A stretch of 26,069 nt of DNA from CAYGWP01 sp964353455 (GTDB lineage: Bacteria > Planctomycetota > Phycisphaerae > FEN-1346). The DNA lies in the NCBI GenBank assembly GCA_964353455.1, contig CAYGWP010000180.1, positions 1-26,069 on the forward strand. Direction: 5' to 3'. The notes below the pieces were generated by a model. The model saw nothing but the letters and a program-made list of their open reading frames with translations. It searched no databases and had not been told where the DNA came from. Within the stretch, counting starts at the first letter, position 1. The number at the start of each line of letters is the position of its first letter. Below are positions 14,571-22,625 of the stretch, piece after piece. The translations under genes and the position numbers were made by a program.

Positions 14571-15560
14571 ATGGATTCGCGCACACTCATCAAGAAAGTC
14601 ATCAACTTCGACGCCGCCCCGCGCATCGGCTACCACCTGCCCGCGCCGTGGCCGAACGACATCGCCTGGGGCGGCATCAGCCCCGCCACCGGATTCGATG
14701 AGCGCCGCAGCACCGACGGCAACTCCGAATCCTGGTTCGACGAGTGGGGTTGCCAGTGGCGGCGACTCGGCGGCATCTCAAAGGGCGAGGTCTTCCAGGG
14801 CGCAATCCTGGAGTGGGACCAACTGGACGACTACCGCCCGCCCGATTTCGGCATCCCTTCGCGATACGATGGTGCGCGCCGCGCGTTTGCCGCCGCCCCC
14901 GATAAGTACCGTATCGGCGGCATCCCCGGCTGCGCATTTAACATCAGCCGCTACATCCGCCGCCTCGACAACTTCCTGGCCGACTGCCTCCTGGAACCAG
15001 AGCGCGTGCGCCGCCTTAACGACCTCGTCATGCGCGAACTGGCGAAGGCCGTGCGCGGCCTTGCCGCCGCAGGGGCCGACGCCGTCATGTTCCCCGAAGA
15101 CTGGGGCACGCAGGACCGGCTCCTGATGGCCCCGAAACTTTTCCGCGAACTCTTCCTGCCGGAAACCAGGCGGCTCTGCGACACCGCCCGCCAGGCCGGC
15201 GTCGATGTCTGGATGCACTCCTGCGGCAAGATAACCGATATCATCGACGATTTTATTGGGGCGGGCATCAAGGTCCTCCAGTTCGACCAGCCGACGCTTC
15301 ACGGGATCGACCTCTTGGGCGAGCGGTTCGGCGGCCGCGTGACGTTCGAGTGCCCGGTGGATATCCAGCGCACCCTTCAGGCCCGCGATGAGGCCCGGAT
15401 ACGCGATGAGGCCCGGCGCCTGTGCGAGCGCCTCGGGGCGCGCGGCGGTGGATTCATCGCGTGCCGATACATTGACGAGGTGGCCATCGGCATCGAGCCG
15501 AAATGGCAGGACGTCGCCTGCGAGACGTTCCTTGAGTTCGGCGGCTGGCGGGGGAAGTGA
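14571..15560 (+). CDS. URO-D/MtaA-like protein (methyltransferase-type)
   Basis: The 329-residue protein starts MDSRTLIKKVINFDAAPRIGYHLP; GAGG lies 5 nt before the ATG. It resembles the uroporphyrinogen decarboxylase superfamily by ADAVMFPEDWGTQDRLLMAPKLFRELFLP, followed by VDVWMHSCGKITDIIDDFIGAGIKVLQFDQP. The zinc-site pattern of corrinoid-dependent methyltransferases in this superfamily (HxC...C) is visible as His216, Cys218 and Cys298, which argues for a MtaA/CmuA/MtbA-like methyl transfer rather than haem synthesis. No corrinoid-protein gene is adjacent. Planctomycetes carry many such stand-alone paralogues of unknown substrate. Confidence 0.75.
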   Translation: MDSRTLIKKVINFDAAPRIGYHLPAPWPNDIAWGGISPATGFDERRSTDGNSESWFDEWGCQWRRLGGISKGEVFQGAILEWDQLDDYRPPDFGIPSRYDGARRAFAAAPDKYRIGGIPGCAFNISRYIRRLDNFLADCLLEPERVRRLNDLVMRELAKAVRGLAAAGADAVMFPEDWGTQDRLLMAPKLFRELFLPETRRLCDTARQAGVDVWMHSCGKITDIIDDFIGAGIKVLQFDQPTLHGIDLLGERFGGRVTFECPVDIQRTLQARDEARIRDEARRLCERLGARGGGFIACRYIDEVAIGIEPKWQDVACETFLEFGGWRGK

Positions 15561-15630
15561 CCCGAAACAGGCGCACTCCTGCGCGGCGGGTCTCCCGACC
15601 CGCCGTGTTCGGGGGGTGTCATGCTGTTAA

Positions 15631-15758
15631 CCCTCTCCCCTTGCGGGAGAGGGTGGCCGACTTGTCCGGCGAAGCGAATGCGAAGTCGGAAGGCCGGGTG
15701 AGGGGTTGCCGTGTATCGCCCCCTCACCCCCAACCCCTCTCCCGCGAGGGGAGAGGGG
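15631..15758. repeat. BIME-like inverted pair of palindromic repeats
   Basis: Two long hairpins lie in inverted orientation. The first has CCCTCTCCC (15631-15639) pairing with GGGAGAGGG (15645-15653). The second has CCCCTCTCCC (15734-15743) pairing with GGGAGAGGGG (15749-15758). The reverse complement of the second matches the first with about one mismatch in the shared core. Between them are complementary GGTGAGGGG and CCCCTCACC segments and a GCCGACTT/AAGTCGG stem. Elements of this sequence type occur as dispersed repeats in many bacteria. It sits between convergent genes and could act as a bidirectional terminator. Confidence 0.65.
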
Positions 15759-15777
15759 GGAAAGCCCGGCACAAGGC

Positions 15778-17367
15778 TCACGTCGTCTTGTCTGCGGCCT
15801 TCGCGCCCTTCTTTTTTCCCTTGGCGGGCGGGTTCGGCGCGAAGTCGGCTGAGACCGTGTTGTCCCCGAAGTGCGTGCGGAGCCGCTCCAGTTCGGCCTT
15901 GAGTTCCTTGACGGTCGCGGCGTAGGCCGGGTCGGCATAGACGCTCCGCATCTCCTGGGGGTCCTTCTCCAGGTCGAAGAGTTCCCACTCATCTGACGTG
16001 TAGAAATGCACCAGCGTATATCGCTCCGTGCGCACGCCGTAGTGCTTGGGCACGCCGTGGCCGGGGTCGTAGTAGTGGTAGTACACGCTCTTGCGCCAGT
16101 CGGCGGGGGTCTCGCCGCGAAGGACCGGCACGAACGAGCGGCCGTGCAGCCCCTCGGGGACCTTGCCGCGGGCGATCTCCGTGAACGTCGGGCCATAGTC
16201 GATGTTCTGCACCATCGGCGCGGGGCGGCTGCCCGGCTTCACGACGCCCGGCCATCGCACCACCAGCGGCATGTGCAGAGATTCCTCGTAGATCCACCGC
16301 TTGTCGAACCAGCCGTGCTCGCCGTTGTAGAAGCCCTGGTCCGAGGCGTAGATGACCACCGTGTTCCCGTCGAGGCCCTCGGCCTTCAGGTACTCGGTCA
16401 GCCGCCCCACGCTGTCGTCCACTCCCTTGACGCACCGCAGATAGTCCTTCATGTACTGCTGGTACTTCCACCGCGTCAGTTCGCGGCCCTCGGGCTTCAG
16501 GCGGCGGAACTCGACGTTGCGGGGACCGTACGGCGAATTCGGGTCGAGCGGGGCGTCGAGGGCCTCGATTTTCAGGTCGCCCTTCAGGGTCATGTCGCCG
16601 CCGATCTCCATCTTCTGGTTCTTGGCGGGCGACGCCCGGTTGGCGTAATCGTCGAAGAGGGTGTCGGGCTCGGGCACCGTCACATCGTCGAGCCAGCGGT
16701 AGTAACGCTCCGGCGGGATCCAGTTCCGGTGCGGCGCCTTGTGCTGAACCATGCAGAGGAAAGGCTTGGAGGCGTCGCGCTTCTTCAGCCACCCCAGCGC
16801 CAGGTCGGTGATGATGTCGCTGGCATAGCCCTCATGCGGTTCCATGCCGTCGGGCCCCTCGAACCTGGGGTTCACGTACGCCCCCTGGCCCGGCAGGATG
16901 CGCCAATAGTCCGTCTCCGGCCGCGTGGTGGCCAGGTGCCACTTGCCGAAGACGGCCGTCTGGTAGCCGGCCTCGCGCACGCCCCGCGGGTAGGTCCACA
17001 GCCCCGGCAGCAGCGGCTTATCGAGCGTCATGACGCCGTTTGCGTGGCTATGGAGGCCCGTCAGGACGGCGGCGCGGCTGGGCGAGCAAAGCGAATTGCC
17101 GCAGAAACTGTTCGGGAACAGCGCCCCCTGGTCCGCCAGTCGGTCGATGTTGGGGGTCACTGCTTGCTGTTTACAGAATGCCGACAGGCGTCCGCCGTAG
17201 GCCCCGATCGTCTGGCACGAATGGTCGTCGGAGAAGATGAACACGATGTTGGGCGGACGCCGGGTCTCGGCGGCGCGGGCGCGCCTGAGAAACGCGATGG
17301 CGGCGGCGCCGGTGCCGAACCCGGCGACACACTTCAGCGCCTGGCGACGGGAAAGCATTGCGCTCAT
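15778..17367 (-). CDS. Tat-exported type I (formylglycine) sulfatase
   Basis: The 529-residue protein starts at 17367, where GGAGG lies 5 nt upstream; a longer frame to 17403 adds only a short non-conserved leader. The N-terminus MSAMLSRRQALK...FLRRARA carries a twin-arginine signal. The catalytic Cys94 is in CSPSR, the C-x-P-x-R formylglycine signature. The metal-binding Asp47/Asp48 (FSDDHS) and Asp343 (ASDQGFYNGEHGWFDKRW) are present. The rest has the alkaline-phosphatase fold and a C-terminal DUF4976-like region (ERYTLVHFYTSDEWELFDLEKDP). It resembles N-sulphoglucosamine or other carbohydrate sulfatases; the substrate is not readable. No maturase is in the window. It ends a run after asnB and two unknown secreted proteins, 39 nt downstream of the nearer one. 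Confidence 0.9.
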   Translation of the reverse strand: MSAMLSRRQALKCVAGFGTGAAAIAFLRRARAAETRRPPNIVFIFSDDHSCQTIGAYGGRLSAFCKQQAVTPNIDRLADQGALFPNSFCGNSLCSPSRAAVLTGLHSHANGVMTLDKPLLPGLWTYPRGVREAGYQTAVFGKWHLATTRPETDYWRILPGQGAYVNPRFEGPDGMEPHEGYASDIITDLALGWLKKRDASKPFLCMVQHKAPHRNWIPPERYYRWLDDVTVPEPDTLFDDYANRASPAKNQKMEIGGDMTLKGDLKIEALDAPLDPNSPYGPRNVEFRRLKPEGRELTRWKYQQYMKDYLRCVKGVDDSVGRLTEYLKAEGLDGNTVVIYASDQGFYNGEHGWFDKRWIYEESLHMPLVVRWPGVVKPGSRPAPMVQNIDYGPTFTEIARGKVPEGLHGRSFVPVLRGETPADWRKSVYYHYYDPGHGVPKHYGVRTERYTLVHFYTSDEWELFDLEKDPQEMRSVYADPAYAATVKELKAELERLRTHFGDNTVSADFAPNPPAKGKKKGAKAADKTT

Positions 17368-17406
17368 TCTGTCCTCCTTAGATGCATCCCTGTGCCCGCG
17401 CACGTC

Positions 17407-18534
17407 TTACGGGGCGGGCTTTGCGGACTCCTTTGCGGCTTCCTTCGCGGCGCTTTTTGCGGCGGCCTTGTCGAACTGGGCCTTGATCCACGCCTCGCGC
17501 TTCGCCCGCAGCGGCACATCCTCTTCCGCGACCAGCGAGAACGCCAGGCCGCTCGGGAGGATGCCCTTGCCCGTCATGGCGGTCGGCTGATCGCTGACGG
17601 CGGCGAAGGTCTTCACGGCCTCGCGGAAAGACTTGTCCTCGGCTATGGTCCACCTGTCCTCCCGGCGCAGGCGGTTCTTCCGGAAGTAGTCGGAGAGTTT
17701 CTCCTCGGCCCCATCGGCCTCCAGCGTGTCGGGCAGTTTCAGGGTCGGATACTTCGACGGCGACTTCAGCACTTCCGCCAGGAACATGGCCGTCGCGGCG
17801 CGGCGAGACGCCGCCATCGGCGACTTGCCGTAGTGGGCTGTGTAGCACAGCGAGAACAGGTACAGCGCCCACCGCCGGGCCGGCGGACTGGCGTAGTAGA
17901 ACACCGTCAAGTCCGACCGGAGTTCGATGTAGAGACTGATCCGGAGTTTGGTGGCCTCGTCCAGGTTCGCCGGCAACGTGGTCGGCAAAGCGGCCGCCAT
18001 GCCCATGCCGAGCCATACGCCCACGTTCATGAGGTCGCCCTTGGAGTACCCGTGCTCCGCGTGGACGGTGCTGTCCATGTCGGCCGCAGGCCAGCCGGCG
18101 GTCATCGACCGCTTGCCGCCCGAGTTGTTGACCGAGGAGTCGGTCTTGGCGGGGTCATAAGTGACGGCGATTGCCTGGTTCCACACGTTCGCCTGGAAAG
18201 TCGCCTTCTGGCCGGCCTTGCACGGGTTCCACCAGGGCGGATGGCACTCGGCGGCGGCCTGACGCACGTACGTCACATCGGCCTGCTGCGCCCGAGTCAG
18301 GCGCGTAAGGTCCTTGGGCGGCGCGCGGAGTTCCTTATCCAGCACGTCCCAGTCGCCGTCCATGTATCCGGCAACGATCCGCGCGTAGAGGTCGCCCGAC
18401 TCGGCCTGGGCGGCGCCAGCCTTCGTGGCCTCGGCCGCGGGCGCGGCCGCCTTGGGGGCTGCGGCGCCCATCGCGGCGGCACAGGCAAGCGATAGAACCA
18501 GGATTCCGGATGCCCAAGTGATCGAGCGTTTCAT
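17407..18534 (-). CDS. Secreted protein of unknown family, paralogue of the next gene upstream
   Basis: I do not recognise a named domain. The 375-residue protein has GGAGG 8 nt before the ATG and a signal peptide (MKRSITWASGILVLSLACAAAMGA) followed by an Ala-rich linker. The globular part (about 50-350) aligns throughout with the neighbouring gene: YARI..(G/A)YM.GDWD....ELRAP, DLT.L..(A/E)QADV.YVRQA.AEC.PPWWN.C.AG, then DSTV..E.GY, LYIELR..L..(F/L)YYA.PP.RRWAL, and a C-terminal REAWIKAQF(D/E)KAAAK. The conserved PPWWNxCxAG segment may be a binding or folding motif. The extreme C-terminus is a Lys/Ala/Ser/Pro tail (AKSAAKEAAKESAKPAP) absent from its sister. Function is unknown. Confidence 0.8.
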   Translation of the reverse strand: MKRSITWASGILVLSLACAAAMGAAAPKAAAPAAEATKAGAAQAESGDLYARIVAGYMDGDWDVLDKELRAPPKDLTRLTRAQQADVTYVRQAAAECHPPWWNPCKAGQKATFQANVWNQAIAVTYDPAKTDSSVNNSGGKRSMTAGWPAADMDSTVHAEHGYSKGDLMNVGVWLGMGMAAALPTTLPANLDEATKLRISLYIELRSDLTVFYYASPPARRWALYLFSLCYTAHYGKSPMAASRRAATAMFLAEVLKSPSKYPTLKLPDTLEADGAEEKLSDYFRKNRLRREDRWTIAEDKSFREAVKTFAAVSDQPTAMTGKGILPSGLAFSLVAEEDVPLRAKREAWIKAQFDKAAAKSAAKEAAKESAKPAP

Positions 18535-18605
18535 GCGAAGTGCCTCCTCATACGCACGGCATCGTACCGGTCGGCCCCGGCCGCGGCCAGTCAAAATGGC
18601 CGGGC

Positions 18606-19670
18606 TCACTTCGCTGCGGCCTTCTCGAACTGGGCCTTGATCCACGCCTCGCGCTTCTCGCGGAGCGGCGCATCATCCTGGGCGGTCATCGAGAAGGCGA
18701 GGCCGTTCGGGAGCGCCACCCTGCCGCCGGCGAGGACCTCGCGGTCGTTGGCGGCGGCGATGGCCTTCACGGCCTCGCGCATCGCCCGGTCCTCCGGAAT
18801 GGTCCAGGGTTTGTTCCGGTTGACGCGGTTATCCCGCAGGAACTGCGCGAGTTTCTCCTCGGTCCGCTCGGTTTCGGGCGTGTCGAGGATCTTCAGGGAG
18901 GGGTACTTCGCGGGGGCCTTGAGGAATTCGGCCATGATCATGGATGCCATCGCCCGCCGCGCGGGCTGATTCGGGCGGCCATCATATTTGGTCATGTACG
19001 CGCGTAGGAAGATGTGAAGTGCCCAGCGCCGCGTCGGCGGACCGGCGTAATAAAGCCCCGCCACGTTGCCGCGGAGTTCCAGGTACAGGTTCAGGCGCTC
19101 GCTGTCCTGCCCGGCGAGGCCCGCCGGGGCGCGGGTCGCCAGGTCCACCAGCGCCGCCGCGACGCCCAGCCCGCTCCAGATCCTCAAGGTTGTCACGTCG
19201 CACTTCAGGTACCCGAACTCCACGGGGACGGTGCTGTCAACGTCGGATGGGACCCAGGAGAACGCGGCCGACCTGTTGGCGGAATTGGTCTTGAACGTCA
19301 CGTCCCCCTGTGCGGCAGGCTCGTAGGCGACGCTGAGCGTGCGGCCCCAGATGGCGGTCTGAAAGGCCGTCTTCCGCCCGGCGCGGCACTGGTTCCACCA
19401 GGGCGGCCGGCACTCGGCCATCGCCTGCCGCACGTACGCCACGTCGGCCTGCTCGGCTGGCGAAAGGCCCGCGAGGTCCTTCGGCGCCCGGAGTTCCTTC
19501 TCAATCGCGTCCCAGTCGCCCGCCATGTAAGCGGCGGCAATCCGCGCGTACGGGCCGTCTGACTCCGCCGCCTCGGCGACGATGCCCGCGCCGCAGCCGA
19601 TGGCCGCCAGCAGCATCCCGCACGCCAGGACCGCCGGGCGTCTCATGCCGACGGCACGACCGGTCCGCAT
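18606..19670 (-). CDS. Secreted protein of unknown family, paralogue of the adjacent downstream gene
   Basis: The 354-residue protein (ATG at 19670; GGGAGG 6 nt upstream overlaps the asnB stop) has an N-terminal signal with a cysteine (MLLAAIGCGAGIVAEAA) that only loosely fits a lipobox. The body is homologous over its whole length to the gene at 17407-18534, including AEC.PPWWN.C.AG, DSTVPVEFGY and REAWIKAQFEKAAAK. No enzyme signature is seen. Its translation is probably coupled to asnB, whose stop codon lies 11 nt upstream of the ATG. The stop is 71 nt from the start of its paralogue. A tandem duplication is clear; function is unknown. Confidence 0.8.
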   Translation of the reverse strand: MRTGRAVGMRRPAVLACGMLLAAIGCGAGIVAEAAESDGPYARIAAAYMAGDWDAIEKELRAPKDLAGLSPAEQADVAYVRQAMAECRPPWWNQCRAGRKTAFQTAIWGRTLSVAYEPAAQGDVTFKTNSANRSAAFSWVPSDVDSTVPVEFGYLKCDVTTLRIWSGLGVAAALVDLATRAPAGLAGQDSERLNLYLELRGNVAGLYYAGPPTRRWALHIFLRAYMTKYDGRPNQPARRAMASMIMAEFLKAPAKYPSLKILDTPETERTEEKLAQFLRDNRVNRNKPWTIPEDRAMREAVKAIAAANDREVLAGGRVALPNGLAFSMTAQDDAPLREKREAWIKAQFEKAAAK

Positions 19671-19681
19671 CAATGACCTCC

Positions 19682-21583
19682 CTACAGGTTAAACGCGCGG
19701 AACCAGAGTTCAAGGCACACAAGGGCCCACAGCCGCTCGCCGTGGTCGGCGCGGCGGGACGTGTGGGCCGAGACCATCTCCTCGACTGTTCGGCGCGCGA
19801 GGATTCCGCGCCCGAGCGCCGCCGGGTCCAGCAGGATCCCCCGCATCCACTCGGCGTGCTCGCCGGCCAGCCAGTCGCTCACGGGGACGCCGAAACCCAT
19901 CTTGCCCCGGCGTAATACCGACTCGGGCAGCGCCCGGCAAGCCGGGCGGCTAACATTGCCGCCGCTCTCCGCCGAGAAGACCTCCCGCAAGATCGCCTTC
20001 CCCTGCGGCATACGGCAGCAGCGCGCCCGCCACTTGAGGTCCGCCGGCATCCGGCGCGCCAGTTCCACGACGCGATGGTCGAGGAATGGGCTGCGGACCT
20101 CCAGGCTGTGCGTCATCGAGGCGATATCGACCTTCGCCAGGCAATCGTCCGGCAGGTAATCCTGAAGGTCGATGGCCATCGCGCGGTCAACCCACGGCCG
20201 CGAGTCAAGGCCCGCGACGGCGGCGCGCCACGCCTCCGGCACATCGTCGGCCGGCGCATCGGCGAAGAAGAGCGACCGCCACGCGAGGTATCGGGGCAGC
20301 GGGTCGAGGTCGAGGGCCGAGAGGAACCTGCGCGCGGCGTTCGAGCGGCTCTTTCGGCCCGCGCGCGCGGGCATCAGGCGGCCAAGCCGCGCGAGCAGCC
20401 GGCGCGCGGCCGGCCCGAGCCGCTCGCTCATCAGCATTGCGGCGTGCCGCGGGTACCCGCCGAACGATTCATCGCCCCCATCGCCGGAGAGCGCCACGGT
20501 GATCTCGCGCCGGGCCTCTCTCGCCAGGTAATACATGGCGATACTTGATGAGTCGGCGAACGGTTCGCCGTGGTGCTCCACGAGAGTCGGCAGCGCCTCC
20601 AGGCACCGCGGCTCAACGCGGACCTCGGTGTGCCGCGTGCCGAATCGTGCGGCCACCTGGCGGGCGTACGCCGATTCGTCCCAGCCCGCTTCGGCGAAAC
20701 GCACCGTGAATGTTCGCAGCGGCTGCGAAGAGGCGGCCGCCGCCAGCGCCGTGACGGCCGATGAATCCAGGCCCCCCGAAAGCAGCACGCCCAGCGGCAC
20801 GTCGGCCACAAGTTGCGACCGCACCGCCTCCGCGAGCGCCGACCGCAGCCGCGCGCGCCACTCCTCGCGGCTTGTCCCTTCCTCGGCGGGCCCGCGCGGG
20901 ATGTCCCAGTATCGCACGGGTCCGACGACCTTGCCGGCCGCCGCATCGAACTCAAGGTAGTGAGCGGGCGGAAGTTTCTGAACGCCCGCGAAACCGGTCC
21001 GCGGCGCGGGGACGTACCCGAACCGCAGAAACTCGCCGATGGCCGCGCGGTCCGCCTGGCGCGGAATTTCGGGGCACTCAAGGAGCGCCGCCGCCTCGCT
21101 CGCAAAGACCAGCCCCGTCGGCCCGTGCCACCAGTAGAGCGGCTTCTGCCCGAGCCGGTCGCGGGCGAGGAAGAGCCGCCGGCGCCGGGCGTCCCAGATG
21201 GCGAAGGCGAACATGCCGACGAGTTGGCCGAGCATGTCGGGGCCGCGGTCCTCATAAAGATGGACGAGGACCTCGGAGTCGCCCGCCGAGCGGAGCGTGT
21301 GGCCGCGCGCGGCAAGGCCCTCGCGGAGTTCATGGAAGTTGTAGATTTCTCCATTATATGCGAGGTGGACCGTGCCGTCCTCGCTGGCGAGCGGCTGGCG
21401 GCTGCCGGCGGGGTCGATCACGGCCAGGCGCCGGACGGCAAGGCCGAGCGCGCCGGGCGTGCCTTCCAGCCAGAAGCCTTCCTGGTCGGGCCCACGGTGA
21501 ACGAGGCGCGCTGCCATGCGGCCGAGGACCGCCGGGTCCACGGGCCGTCCGTCTGACCGCACGATGCCCGCGATGCCGCACAT
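19682..21583 (-). CDS. asnB: Glutamine-hydrolysing asparagine synthase (AsnB-type)
   Basis: The 633-residue protein starts MCGIAGIV, placing the class II amidotransferase nucleophile at Cys2 after Met removal. The N-terminal domain shows HRGPD, LAYNGEIYNF and MFAFAIWD; the C-terminal domain has the ATP PP-loop SGGLDSS (269-275), then SGDGGDESFGGYPRH. Its C-terminus (LWALVCLELWFRAF) matches the AsnB subgroup often linked to exopolysaccharide and exosortase loci. GGGAG lies 5 nt upstream of the ATG at 21583; a longer in-frame extension is not family-like. It could make asparagine or amidate another carboxylate, such as a sugar acid; context cannot decide. It heads a run with two unknown secreted proteins and a sulfatase. 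Confidence 0.9.
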   Translation of the reverse strand: MCGIAGIVRSDGRPVDPAVLGRMAARLVHRGPDQEGFWLEGTPGALGLAVRRLAVIDPAGSRQPLASEDGTVHLAYNGEIYNFHELREGLAARGHTLRSAGDSEVLVHLYEDRGPDMLGQLVGMFAFAIWDARRRRLFLARDRLGQKPLYWWHGPTGLVFASEAAALLECPEIPRQADRAAIGEFLRFGYVPAPRTGFAGVQKLPPAHYLEFDAAAGKVVGPVRYWDIPRGPAEEGTSREEWRARLRSALAEAVRSQLVADVPLGVLLSGGLDSSAVTALAAAASSQPLRTFTVRFAEAGWDESAYARQVAARFGTRHTEVRVEPRCLEALPTLVEHHGEPFADSSSIAMYYLAREARREITVALSGDGGDESFGGYPRHAAMLMSERLGPAARRLLARLGRLMPARAGRKSRSNAARRFLSALDLDPLPRYLAWRSLFFADAPADDVPEAWRAAVAGLDSRPWVDRAMAIDLQDYLPDDCLAKVDIASMTHSLEVRSPFLDHRVVELARRMPADLKWRARCCRMPQGKAILREVFSAESGGNVSRPACRALPESVLRRGKMGFGVPVSDWLAGEHAEWMRGILLDPAALGRGILARRTVEEMVSAHTSRRADHGERLWALVCLELWFRAFNL

Positions 21584-21599
21584 GGCTTCTCCCGAGGGG

Positions 21600-21627
21600 A
21601 GTTTAGCGCCGGGCCGACGGTAATCAA
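21600..21627 (-). promoter_or_regulatory. Candidate promoter for asnB
   Basis: On the minus strand TTGATT (21627-21622) and TAAACT (21605-21600) are separated by 16 nt. Transcription would begin about 10 nt before the ATG, just enough to include the GGGAG ribosome binding site. This is a weak pattern match. Confidence 0.3.
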
Positions 21628-21670
21628 GGCAAAAGGCGGGTTCGTGGTCCGCGCGGCCCGCGAAAATGTT

Positions 21671-21698
21671 TTGCTCGGCGGGGGATTGGTGATATAGT
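21671..21698 (+). promoter_or_regulatory. Extended -10 promoter for the lipoprotein operon
   Basis: TTGCTC (21671-21676), 16 nt, then TATAGT (21693-21698) with an upstream TG one base before it (extended -10). The -10 element ends exactly at the first ATG (21699), so transcription should start near 21705. This raises the possibility of a downstream start codon for the following gene. Confidence 0.5.
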
Positions 21699-22625
21699 AT
21701 GAACTCTTTGCGTTCGGGACGCCGAGTAATTAAGGAACATGGCTTGTTCTTCGGAGGATGGGGACAAAAGCGGGCGCTTGCGGCCGCCATGGTCATTCTT
21801 GTGTGTGCCGGCGGTTGCTGGAACCAGCAGCGGTCATATGTAACCGAGGAGCGGCTGGAGGCGGGCCTCGTCGTAAGCCTCGACGGTGTCGGGGGTTACA
21901 ACTGGGGACCACATTGGCTGAGGACCGGCCTGGATGAGGCGGGCGTCAAGTCCGCCATCACCATCTACGACTGGTCCAAGGGGCCCGGCGCCCTGTTCGT
22001 CGGCGACCTCGTTGGCGAGTCGCGGAACCGCGCGGCCGCCCGCGACCTCGCCCAGATGATCGGCACGTACATGGCGGCGATGCCCGACCGCCCCGTGACA
22101 CTCATCGGTCACAGCGGCGGCACGGCCATCGTGGTCTGGGCGCTGGAGGACCTGGCCGAGGGCAGCACGTGGGCGCCGAAGGGCGCGAAGGTCGAGCGGG
22201 CGATACTCCTGGCACCCGCCCTGGCGCCGGACTACGACCTCTCGAAAGCGCTCCGCGCCGTACGCAGCCGCATCTACGTCACGTACTCGTACGCCGACGT
22301 CGGCCTGATGGCCGCCGGCACGGCGGTCTTCGGAACGATGGACCGGCAGCACTCGGTGAGCGCGGGCTTGATGGGGTTCCGCCTGCCGCCCGACCTGTCG
22401 CTCGACGGGAAGAGGGAGTACCTGAAGTTGCGCCAGGTTTCGTGGAACGTGAAACTCGTCACGTCCGGCCACCTGGGCGGACACATGGGGTGGACGACGA
22501 GCCGGTTCGCCCGCGAATTCATCGCCCCTATCCTCGCCGGGCGGAGCGATCCCGGCGAGCCGCTGGTGGTCCCCGCCGCGCCGGCCCCGAAGGTCGCCGG
22601 ACCAGTATCGGGAGATGCAGGATGA
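21699..22625 (+). CDS. Alpha/beta-hydrolase-fold lipoprotein, first of a tandem pair
   Basis: As drawn from the ATG at 21699, the protein has 308 residues. A hydrophobic stretch ends in CAGGC (Cys40), so it is probably a lipoprotein. The nucleophile elbow GHSGG (Ser139), Asp200 in YSYADVG and His258 or His262 in GHLGGHMG form a plausible Ser-Asp-His triad, so it may be a lipase/esterase-like or acyl-hydrolase protein. The substrate is unknown. A candidate promoter ends at the ATG, and a TTG at 21744 (codon 16) has AAGGA 7 nt upstream and gives MFFGGWGQKRALA...GGC. That may be the true start. Its stop overlaps the next gene's ATG by 4 nt. Confidence 0.75.
   Translation: MNSLRSGRRVIKEHGLFFGGWGQKRALAAAMVILVCAGGCWNQQRSYVTEERLEAGLVVSLDGVGGYNWGPHWLRTGLDEAGVKSAITIYDWSKGPGALFVGDLVGESRNRAAARDLAQMIGTYMAAMPDRPVTLIGHSGGTAIVVWALEDLAEGSTWAPKGAKVERAILLAPALAPDYDLSKALRAVRSRIYVTYSYADVGLMAAGTAVFGTMDRQHSVSAGLMGFRLPPDLSLDGKREYLKLRQVSWNVKLVTSGHLGGHMGWTTSRFAREFIAPILAGRSDPGEPLVVPAAPAPKVAGPVSGDAG

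Noticed and set aside
16006..18495. 829-codon open frame on the plus strand
   Set aside because: Antisense to the sulfatase and one of the secreted paralogues; no family motifs and shadow-like composition.
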